Shown in pieces: positions 11,164 to 20,801 of a stretch of DNA of 64,000 nt. The DNA lies in the NCBI RefSeq assembly GCF_022539315.1, contig NC_066315.1, positions 120,223,374 through 120,287,373 of the forward strand, written 5' to 3'. The translations under genes were made by a program, and so were the position numbers. Every line of letters begins with the position of its first letter. Position 1 is the stretch's first letter. The notes under the pieces were generated by a model. It made no database searches. It saw nothing but the letters and a program-made list of their open reading frames with translations, and was not told the DNA's origin. This DNA is from Serinus canaria (lineage: Eukaryota > Chordata > Aves > Passeriformes > Fringillidae).

Positions 11164-11462
11164 GATGCTTTCTGAGTGCAACAAACTTCTCAAATAATTC
11201 CAGAATATGGAGGTCACTTCTGTGAGCACCTGGAATACAAGCTGTGAAGTAATATGCACACTGAATTTCCTGAGGCAGAATACATCATGTGCTGTCTGGG
11301 AAGCTATAAGATATAGTCTTTCTCATTTGTAGCACAGCCATAATCAGTTGCTCAGCCAATGTGCCCAAAATTTCTGGGAATCAGGCATCCTGAATAATCC
11401 ACGGAATTACCCTGACTGGATGTCAGGCTGGACCTGCATTTTGGTGCTGTGCCTTGAGTTAC

Positions 11463-11649
11463 AATAAAGTTGAGTGCTCCAAGCTGAGCTAAAGTAATCA
11501 AGTTTTGAAGTTTTGAAGTGCCAGAATCAGAAGTTCATCAGTATTCAATTTAAAATAACACAGCAATTGAATTTGGGAACCCTGCTGTGAAGTGGTGGGG
11601 GGTGGTTTTTTTGTTTGTTTGGGTTTTTTTCTTTTCTTGTAACAATAAA
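11463..11649 (+). terminator. LY96: LY96 poly(A) signals
   Basis: Two canonical AATAAA hexamers lie downstream of the LY96 stop, at 11463-11468 and 11644-11649. A long T/G-rich stretch (about 11590-11632) lies between them and could be the downstream GU-rich element of the first signal. The predicted 3' UTR is therefore about 0.3 or 0.5 kb. Which signal is used cannot be read from sequence. Confidence 0.6.
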
Positions 11650-11669
11650 ACTTGTTAGTACAATCAATT

Positions 11670-13210
11670 TAAGATATTGTTTTTATTCTCCTGTTATTTT
11701 CTGATGTTTCTTCAGATGTTTCATATTGTTCTGCTCTCTTTACACCAAGCTGAAACTGAGGAGTAATCATTTGTTATGTGGTAGTAGCTGATGTGGATAA
11801 AATCCAAAGTGGAACTTTTTTTTTCCAGTTACACTGATAGATACAGTACAGCTGAATTTGGCCATCCAGAGCTGCAACTGCGACCCCTTAGAATGTTTTT
11901 AGCTCTTGCTCAGAGTCTGAGGGGCAGAGGCTACACAAACTGTGTCCTTCAGAAGCGGGAGGGTGGTGTCACACAACAGGATGATCTGTTCCTCAGTTAT
12001 TCCTCTAAGGTATTTCTAAAGTTTTCCTGTAGCGTTTGCCTCCTGGGGGCTGACACTGAGTACCCACCTGCCCTCTCTGCTGCTCCTCTGCACCCAAGAT
12101 CTTCAGTCAGACTTTGGTGGAGGATTAGATTTGGTCCGTAGGAAAAATGCTGTCCTGTTTTCATAGTCAGCCCCCAGACAGCAGGGCTGGTGAATTTAGT
12201 GAGTTCAGAAACTTTTCCCCAACTAGCAGGACACAGTTGAAGCTGCACGTTGTGCTGGCTACTGGTTCATGCTGTCTAGCAGATCACTTCCAAATGCCTG
12301 GAAGAAATTAAAAGCCAGAAAAAACCAACCTCTTTCAGACTGTTAAATACCAAGCATGCAAATTAGAAGAAGTGAAGCTTTTAATCTCGCTTTAAACAGA
12401 AAGAAAGATGTTTTTCAAACTTGATATCAGAAAACTCAAGAAAAAACTCCACACCCAAGTTTGTAGATGTTCCATGTAAAACTTGGCTTTAATCATAGGT
12501 AGTTTAGCTAAATAAAGCAAAATGATTAAGAGTCAATAAAAACAGAAGTAGAACTGCATAATGACTGAAGATAAGAAGTCATGATTACATATAAGTGATG
12601 GTGGCAAAGCATCTGTGCTTTCTCTGAGTCCACAGACCATTCCAGGAGCAGTCCAGGATGGAGTATCGCAGCATGTTCTGCTTACGTTTGAGCTGATTTA
12701 CTACAGTTGGGATCAATTTATTCCTAACCTGAAATTCTAACCAAGAAGCAGCCTGAGACCATGGCAAGCAATACTTACCTTTCTTCTTCTGTTTTGCTTA
12801 TTTCAAATAGTGTCTGTTTCAAATGAACAGTCTTGCCTTATTATACCTGTGTATATATTCCATGGCATCCAGCAAACACAAGTCTCAAAATCATCTTCAG
12901 TGACAATGTGTTCTGAGGCTTTTTTTGGCCTGAATTATTTGGGGTGCTAGAATAAATATTTTGTTTCTTAAGCAGCAAGTAACACAAGTAAGAGAGATTA
13001 ACACTTCTGGAAATCAAAGACATTCATATGCTCTATTTTACATAAGCATGTTCTAATGGTTTATGGATGTTTTATAGAATAATACAGTAATGTACCAAGG
13101 TCTAAATAGCATTCTGTCCTCGAATAGAGGGAAAATTAAAGATAAACATACGCACTCAGTATCTTGCCTTGCAGACTTTTTTAAATTGATATTCAGCTTA
13201 AGGGTTAAAT
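11670..13210. other. Intergenic, LY96 to CpG island
   Basis: No supported gene. A 116-codon open frame at 11791-12141 and its antisense partner have no recognisable domain. Sequence becomes gradually purine-rich from about 13200 toward the following repeat island. Confidence 0.5.
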
Positions 13211-13770
13211 GGACAAAGAGCAGATAGGAATAGAAAGGAAGAGAAAAGGGAACAAAAAAGGGATAAAGCAAAGGAGAACTTGGAAAAAGAAGCAAAGGGG
13301 GAAGGAAGGAAGGACGAGGAAAACTTGTCAGACAGGGGCGAGGAAGGAAGGACGGGAAGGCAGGAAGTGAAGGACGGAAGGCAGTACGGCCGGGGCAGGC
13401 CGGGAAGGAAGGGACGGAAGGGAAGGCAGCGGAAGGGAACGGACGAAGGGAAGAAGGACCGGAAGGCAAGGAAGACGGAAGAAGGGAGAACGGACGGAAG
13501 GAATGAAGGACAGGCCGGACGGGAAGGACGCGAAGTGAAGGAAGGAAAGAAGGAAGGACGCGTAGAAGAAAACGGCAGGCACAGGACGCAGACACCAAAA
13601 GTCCGGAGGAATAGGCCGGAAGGAATGAAGCAAGGCGGCAGGAAGGAAGCCGAAGGCCTGCAGAAGCAAGGACAACCGAAGGAAGGAGGACGGCAGGAAG
13701 GAGGAGGGTACGGCAGGGAAGAAGAAGGAAGAAGTAAGGACGAGAAGGGAATGAATGAAGAAAGAGGAAG
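13211..13770 (+). repeat. Purine-rich GGAAGGAC block
   Basis: The + strand is dominated by GGAAGGAAGGAC, GGACGGAAGG and GGCAGGAAGG variants with interspersed ACGG. It begins as plain A/G-rich sequence without CpG and becomes CpG-rich after about 13310, which suggests growth of a GGAA tetranucleotide run with substituted units. It ends sharply at 13770, where the + strand turns pyrimidine-rich. Confidence 0.75.
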
Positions 13771-15085
13771 GCCCTTCTTCCTTTCCCTTTTTTTACTTCA
13801 GCCACTCTTCCTTCCGCCAAATTCCTTCCGGCCACTTACGTCCGCCACCCACTGACTTCGCAACGTCCGGCCTTCCTTAAAGCCAGTCCTGCCGCCACAT
13901 TCAGGCATCTGACCGAAAAGGCATGACGCTGATAGCTACGGCCGTAAGGCCGGCAGAAAAGCAGGGAACGGAAGACACGGACCTAAGGGACAAGTCCGTT
14001 CAGTACGGCGAAAAGTACGTACGACACGAGTACGGAAGGCAGGACGCAGACAGAGCGTAAGTGAAGACACTCCTCCTTCGCAATTCTTCAGGCCCTTCCT
14101 TCCGAACTTCCGTAGAAACTTCCTTCAGCCACTACTTCGACACTTTCCTTCAGCCACTTCCTTCGTGCTATTCGCAATTCTTCAGAACCCTTACATTCGG
14201 CCACTTCGATTCATTCCTTCCCGGCCACCTTCCGTCCTTCCTGCCATTCCTTTCCTTCACGCTCGCAACAAATCTCCCTTTCCCTTCAGCCACTCCTTCA
14301 GGCAGGTCACACGGCTATGGATATTTCAATGGCGGTCCTTCAGCCAAGCAGGAAGCCCCAAAAAAGGCATGAAGGCAGCCGAACGGAGGAAGAGGAAGGC
14401 GAAAACGCCAAATGCCCTGCGGTACGCCAAGGCGTCATGCCACCAAGAAACAGCGAATAGGGAAGGAAGAAACAAGTGCAGTGAGGGCCTTACCGAACGG
14501 AAGGCGACGGAAAGGACTACTGACAGGGAGGACGGACGGAAGGAAGGATAGGGCGAGGAAGGCGAGGACAGACAGTACGGAAGGAAGACGAAGGACGAAG
14601 CCGCAGTACGGCCGTACGAGGGACGTCCGCATGCCGGCCGTCGCCGGCCGTCAAGGATGCAGGCATTGCAGGGACGGCCTGAAAGAAAGGCCTTGCATTC
14701 AGGAAGGGAACGGAGCAGGCAGGCAGGACCGCCGCAGCGACGGCCGATGCCCGAAGGCGCATGAGTCAGAGAAAGTAGGGACGCAACACAGGAAGCATGA
14801 TAGCATGCCTGCGGCCGTGCAACTGGCCGGCGAAGGCACTGCCAGGACGGAAGGAAGGCCGGAGGCAGGACGGAAGGCGGCGGAAGGGGGAAGCGGAAGG
14901 ACTGAAGGACAGGAAGGAAGTGGGAAGGGAACGAAGGACGGAATATAGTCAGGTACCGTCCACATTCCTGCCTTCCGCCACCTGCCTTTCCGCACCAACT
15001 CCGTCGCCACTAGCACGGCCGCCAGTCCTTCCGCCAACTTCCTCCGCCCACGTCCGGCCGCCAATGCCTCCCTGCAGCCGCCACT

Positions 15086-15117
15086 GGCCGGCCGGCCGGC
15101 CCGGCGGCCGGGCCGCC
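15086..15117. repeat. 32-bp G/C-only palindromic GGCC run
   Basis: A stretch built from GGCCGGCC and CCGGCGGCC blocks with no A or T. It is largely self-complementary, so it can form strong hairpins and is a likely sequencing or assembly trouble spot. Confidence 0.8.
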
Positions 15118-15959
15118 ACAACGATCCGGCCAAAGAAAAGAGGACGGGGAAGTACGGAGGCGGAGGAAGGACGGCAGGACGTCATGAAGTATGCCTTCTG
15201 AAGGTAAAGGACGGGAAGGCAGGACGGCATAAGCAGCCTATGAGGACGGAAGGACGGCAATTCTGCGGACTTCATTCCTTACTTAACTTTCCTTAACCTT
15301 CCCTTCCCCGAAAAGTCCTCCTTCCTTCCTCAGCACTCACTTCCTTCCTTCCTTCGCCACTTCCTTCCGCCACTTTCGGCCACTTCCTTGACCAATACGC
15401 AAATCTTCGCGAAAATAGCCCCCAACTTCCTTCCGCCACGTCATCCGCAATTCGGCAGCAACTTACTCTGCCCCTCCGTCATGAAAGTGACGGAAAGCCG
15501 TCCTCCCGTTCCCGGAAGTAAGCCCAAAAGGCAGCGCGCAATAGTCCTGGACGAAAAGACTGCCCCGTCCGACAATCATGAAGCAAATCCTTAATGAACG
15601 TACGGCCGCACTGAATGCACGCCACGTCAGGACGCCAATTCATGCTGCCGTCCATCGTCCACAGTCCTGCAAGCAGACAATTCTCTCGGCACGGACTGCA
15701 GGAGTCAGACAACGGACCGGAAGCAAGGATGACCGGACGAAAAGACGGAATGTAATGTACTGGCCAAACGGAACGGAAGGCCGGCCGGAAGGAGAAAGGG
15801 GAAGGAAGGAAGGACGGGAAGGAAGGAACGGACGGACGGCAGCGGGAGGGAAGATGATGACTGCCTGCCCTTTGCCTTGTACGTACTACATTACAGTTCA
15901 GGAATGCCGTCCCTGCTCACGTAAAGGCAGGGAATGAGGCAGTCGGCCACGGACGGCGG

Positions 15960-16330
15960 AATGCAGGCCGGTCCGAGCCCTTCCCAATCCTCGTCCATCC
16001 GTCAGTCCTTGCCTATTACCTGCCTCCCTTCCTTCCTTCTTCCTTCTTCCGCCACTTTCCGCACTTCTCGCCACTTCCGACACTTCCTTCCGACACTTCT
16101 TCCGACACTTCTTCCGCCACTTCCTTCCGCCATTCCGTCCTCGCCACTTCTTCCTTCCGACTTCCCGTTCCGACACTTCCTTCCGCACTTCCTTCCCCAC
16201 TTACACCGCCACTTCCTTCCTTCTTCGCCTTCCTTCCTTCCTCGACATCACTTCCTTCGCCACTTCCTTCCTTCCGCACTTCCGTCCGCCACTTCCTTCA
16301 CCACTTTCCTTCCTTCTTCCTCTGCTGTCC
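15960..16330 (-). repeat. CCACTTCCTTCCG minisatellite-like array
   Basis: The most regular part of the island. Units of roughly 12-15 bases around CGCCACTTCCTTC recur with small changes. About eleven ACTTCC cores are present, each reading GGAAGT on the minus strand, which is the ETS-factor core. The array ends cleanly at CTTCTTCCTCTGCTGTCC near 16330, after which composition returns to background. Confidence 0.75.
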
Positions 16331-19300
16331 AGAGCTGACAACAGTTATCACTTATGTCCTTTCCAAACTTCCCTGAGCCCATATTCAGGGCTCCACAACA
16401 AGGAGGATTTTCCTTAGGATGAAGTGAGCTGCTTTGGGCTCTATGAAGACTAATCTGAATGTTTTCCTTTTCCTCACTTATTGGACCAGTAAACTTCGAT
16501 CCATTTTTTGCTTCTTCATTTTCTGCCTCTGTCTAGAGTTGGAATGGTTTGAATACTGTGAAATAAAACACCAACTAAGATTTTCTTTCTTAAAATATTC
16601 TGTGAGAGCTACATGACCTGTAGATCCTTGTATTTTGCCAGGAGTTCCAGTGAAATGTGCAAAGCCTCCTCCCATGCAAACCAAAGTAAATCAAGGAAGG
16701 TTTTGTGTTTGGCATATTTGTCTGAAATTAATATCTAAAGCCTTCACAAATACCTCTTTTTCTCTCCCTCATTACTGTTGTTTTTAAGAGGCTGTCAGGA
16801 TTTTCTGCAGATGGGAAAAGAGCTTTTCTTCACCCCCTCACCCTCTGTTGCCAAATATGTAATTATGAGAAGAAGCTGTTCCTGTACAATGTGGTTTCCA
16901 ATAAGGCTGCACACTTTGAGCTGTGTTATTACAGTTTTATTTGATAAAAGCCATAAAATATTCATAATTTCAAGTGAGTGAAAGCCTGCTGACCACAAAA
17001 ACATGTACATTTGCTGGCTGAAATTGTAACATCATTTGAGATAGATGCACAAAGATCATGTAGTTCAAGTATTACAGCAGCATCTCTTGTGCCCAGGGAA
17101 GCAATTCCCTTGGTCACCACTTAGCTTGGATGACACAAAGCACAGACACTTGGAACAAATAAGCTACATGGTCCAGTCCCTGCAGCAAGAAGGAGTTGGA
17201 TTTAATGATGCAGGAGATGTGTCTTGATCTGTCTTACAGGCATCAAAGGAGAACCATAGCAGCATAAATCCCTTCTGCACAGCATGTTTTCCTTGGTGGA
17301 AAGTGCTAGCAATTGCCTTGGAAGGGTCTGTGTAGCACATTTTGCTGAATGACTTCAGCTCCTTCGTTCTGCCCTTGAGTCCCTGCCAGCACGAGTGAGT
17401 TCAGGGGCAGCAGATGGGGGTAGTGACATTTCTAATGGGAAGAGATAGGAAGGAGGGAGGGAAAGGAGGGGGTTCCTGCCTGCAGAGCTTAGGGGAGAGA
17501 GGACAGGAGAAAGGAAATTTGGAAAGTCTTCTTGCTGTCAATAGAAATTACTGGGCTTTGGAAATCTTGGATAATAGGCACTGTGCACATGTACTTGTGT
17601 TGTGGATCCCAGGCACCCCTGCAGATCCCTTGGCTGCAGTAGGTGGGTGTGTCCATAACCTCTTTTCTTCAAGATACATTTTACTACTGGCAAAAAGAGA
17701 AATATATGTATATAAAATGCATGTATTTAATATATATGCATACATATATGCATGCATATATTTGGCCAGGTATAACAGCTTCCCAAAGATTCTGTATGGG
17801 AGCAAAACAAACAAAACAAAAACCCCCAACATATTTTTTCCTTGAGCTTTAGCTGAAATGGCTGTCTTAGCTATGAGTATTGTGTTTTCAAATTCAAAGT
17901 TCTTGCTAAAATAATTTCTTGCTCACATAACTAAAAGCAAAACTTTTGACAGTGAGCCTGGATGTTTGCTCACAGGAGGGAATAGTCACTGTACTAAGTA
18001 TTTCTGTACTAAGTACTAAGATTTCTGTCTGCCCATTTCCTTGTGCTGCACAAAACCTTTGAGAACTAGAGAGATTGTATTTTTTTCTTGTAACTTCTGC
18101 CAACTGCAGAACACATCCACTGAGTGTTTGGTTCTCTGAGAAGTTTGGCACCATTACTGAAGTATCTCCATATTGATTATGAGGTTGGTTTAGTTCTTAA
18201 ATATGTTCTGTTCAGTCATATTCCATTTAGACTTTTCACTGTATTACCCACAATTTTTATATTTTTAGCATACCAGCGCAGTTTAACAATTTCAGTAATA
18301 TAAATTAAAAAACAAACCAGAAAACCAAAAGAAATGTCATACAATAAATAAAGATAAACACAGAAAACAAAATAATGTCTTTAGTCCTCTGAAAGCAATA
18401 GAATTGAAAAATCAGTCCTTCACTTACAAGATGCCTAAAGGAGGAAATAATAAAAAACATTGTGCATATGAGAGTGAACAATTGTTCACTATGACTGTGA
18501 ATTAATTTGGCCCTGTTTTAGAATGACATGGCTTCATTTCACATCTGAATATCAGCTGAACAGACTGGTAGTTATCTTTTCTAATCATATATCACACTGA
18601 AGTGGTGTGCTCCATGTCAGTGCATATTGCATGATGTGGAATTTTCCCAGTATCTTTAAAGCATTAAAGATACTTTTATGACACAGATGTAATGTAGACA
18701 GAACAATGAACATCATGGATGAAAGTTTCACAGGTGACTGTCAGAAAACAGACTGTCAGCAGGAGTATTCCTTTCTGATTCACTAAGCTAATTTCCAGTG
18801 ATTCTGACTGCTAATTGTACAGTTTCTCTAACATGTGAAAGTTTTTGTGATTTTAATATTCTAATTAAGGAGGAAAGAGATCCTAAAAACAAAAAAAAAA
18901 TCTAAAGTAATATGTTATCTAGAACAACCTAAAATATCAGAACAAGAAATGGTATTGTCAGATGAGTAGCAGGGGAAAAAAGTGGTTGTGAAAAGAAATA
19001 ATTTTGATTACTGCAGAATGTTGTGCATTTATTTTGACCAAATAATTTTTTAAAAATGAGGTTTCAATTCCTTTGCATCTGAGACACTTCAGCAAATAAG
19101 AAATATTTTTCTGCTTTTGTTTTTTGACAAATAGTAAATATTCAAGCAAAGATTATTATGCCACAAAATCACAGTGGTTTTGCTGGTAAGCCAGGACTTG
19201 AGCTTTGATGTTTGTACTCATGTACTGATGTTTGACAGCCTGGCTTGTCCTTTTGGGCACAGATGTACTCCCCACTTATAAATGACTTTATATGCCTTTT

Positions 19301-19524
19301 TCTGGAATTGATGGCAACACCACAATTTTGCAGAGTACAACAGGAAGTAAGTTGTCTGGGGGAGCAGATCAAACCATGTATTTCAACTTTGTAAATTATA
19401 ATTTTCTTTTAGTACTTAAGGTTTTATAAAAAGTGAGTGCTCCAGAAAATAAAACAACTAGACAGACTGATATGCCTCCTCCATAGGCACCTTTAGGAGC
19501 ATATGGACAGAGTAACCAAAATTT
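16331..19524. other. Intergenic, nothing recognised
   Basis: A/T-rich sequence with no supported gene. A TATATGCATACATATATGCA-type low-complexity stretch lies at 17701-17763. Open frames such as 17414-17845 run through this simple repeat and are not convincing. Confidence 0.5.
17701..17763. repeat. AT/TGCA low-complexity, palindrome-prone
   Basis: Alternating purine-pyrimidine sequence (TATATGCATACATATATGCA and variants). It is self-complementary over short spans, so it could extrude cruciforms, but is otherwise an ordinary microsatellite-like run. Confidence 0.6.
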
Positions 19525-19690
19525 AGAATAAAATAAAATAATTCAGTTAGAAGGGACCTCAGTGATCACCTTATCCAACTATCTGACCACTTAAGTGTGG
19601 ATCCAAAGCATATTTTAATGGCATTCTGGACTTGATGTGCCAACCTCTGATAAACTCTTCTAGAGGTGTTGACTGTCTCCAAATCTCCTT
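19525..19690 (-). mobile_element. Old, diverged CR1-like 3' fragment, inverted
   Basis: AATTCAGTTAGAAGGGACCT followed by CAGTGATCACCTTATCCAAC resembles the antisense 3' end of an older CR1-type LINE. The match is weaker than for the other copies and fades after about 19690. Confidence 0.5.
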
Positions 19691-20176
19691 GAAGCGAGTT
19701 GGACATATTCAGCAATATATGATTTTATATATCCCAACCTTGGTGCAGTCATAATGCAAACTATTTTATTTAAGTGTAGGTGAGAAACCTGTGATAAAAT
19801 AAAGACGTGGTATTTCCTTCCAGATTGGTATTGGTTCTACAGAAAATATTTTATACAAAAGTTACTTTGTTCAAGATGCCAAGCTGGGATGTCTGTGAGC
19901 AGAATGGGGACCAACACAGAAATAAGTGTCTTCTTCTGGCCTTGCTGGAGGGACAGCACTGTGCAGAGTCCACAGCCACTGTCACTGCTGTGATGGAAGT
20001 AGAACCATGGCTGCTTGCTGTCTTACTGTTGCTTCTTTGACAGGTACCATCAATTGCTGTGATAGTCCTGCTTCTTCACCCAAAAATCACAATGTTCTGT
20101 GAGGAAATACAGCATAAAATGATAAATGTAATTTCAGTTTTGGAAACACAGCAGTAAATAAGGAAAAGAGTACACA
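19691..20176. other. Intergenic, nothing recognised
   Basis: Unique-looking sequence between the old CR1 piece and the solo LTR. A 77-codon open frame (19807-20040) has no recognisable domain. Confidence 0.45.
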
Positions 20177-20801
20177 TGGTGTGTCTCAAGGGTCCAGGTC
20201 GCTGTGACCCTGAGATACAATAAGTCTCTTTTCCAGCCTGCACGCTTGAAGAATGAGTTGGAGCTCTCCAGTTCTCAGTCTCAAGGTTGTTTATTGCATC
20301 TTATCTATAAAAATTTTTCACCTGCCCTGCTGATGTCCATCCAGCAGGACAGTTCCAGGCACTCTGCCCACCCCCAGGGCGGTGTTATCCCTTTACACTA
20401 AAAACTATGTATACGATGTTTACAATTACTTTCCAACACCTATCACCTGTGTTAGACAGTGAGCTTCTACTCTAAACCAATCTAAAAGTGCCAACATCAC
20501 CAGTGAAGATGGAGGCAGAGAAGAAGAAAGAGAAAGGCTAGACACGCCCAAACCCCTCCATCTTGCCCCCAAAACCCCTATTCTAGAAACCCCCAAAATC
20601 TATTTTTTCACTGTGTGATAATTTCACTATTATTCTACTTAAACTGCTGTGGCTTGCTGGTCTTCATACAAGGCTGGTAATTTGCTCCACGGGTCATAAT
20701 CAAAACCACAGGTGTTCTGGGCTCTGTGCCAGGGTTTCTGAGCCCCCTGGCAGGGGTCCTGGCCACTCTGGACACCCAGAGGGATGTCCTGAGTTCCGAC
20801 A
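20177..20801 (-). mobile_element. ERV solo LTR (passerine ERVK-like), minus strand
   Basis: On the minus strand it starts TGTCGGAACTCAGGACATCC at 20801 and runs about 625 bases to the left edge near 20177. It contains a TATAGATAAG stretch and an AATAAA poly(A) signal (antisense TTTATTG at about 20290), consistent with U3-R-U5 structure. The sequence resembles a common songbird endogenous retrovirus LTR from memory. No internal region flanks it on either side, so it is a solo LTR. I could not find an exact target-site duplication (GGTATA on the right has no clear match on the left). Confidence 0.8.

Larger units (their letters stand above)
13211..16330. repeat. 3-kb CpG-rich GGAA/TTCC island with strand-flipping polarity
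   Basis: A compositional island in A/T-rich surroundings. Purine-rich blocks of degenerate GGAAGGAC/GGAAGGCAGG units (about 13211-13770, 14335-14945, 15130-15260, 15720-15860) alternate with pyrimidine-rich blocks of CCACTTCCTTCCG-like units (about 13771-13870, 14060-14330, 14950-15060, 15275-15440, 15960-16325). CpG dinucleotides are frequent throughout, and 15086-15117 is made only of G and C. The long open frames here (for example 13280-13855 plus, 13053-13835 minus, 14412-14948 plus) translate to low-complexity R/G/K/E or S/F/P/L and arise from lack of stops in the repeat. I do not recognise the family. Confidence 0.85.

Noticed and set aside
13053..13855. Long overlapping open frames on both strands (260 and 191 codons)
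   Set aside because: They lie wholly in the GGAA island and translate to low-complexity S/F/P/L or R/G/K/E strings. Stop codons are scarce because of composition, not coding.
14061..15275. Several 100-178-codon frames in the island
   Set aside because: Same composition effect. No domain, no splice context, and both strands are open at once.
13211..16330. CRISPR-like array
   Set aside because: Repeats are degenerate and contiguous without fixed-length unique spacers, and the host is a vertebrate.
15898..16338. Open frames over the CCACTTCCTTCCG array
   Set aside because: Tandem-repeat translation (HFLPS/EGSG-type repeats) without any sign of a structural protein gene.
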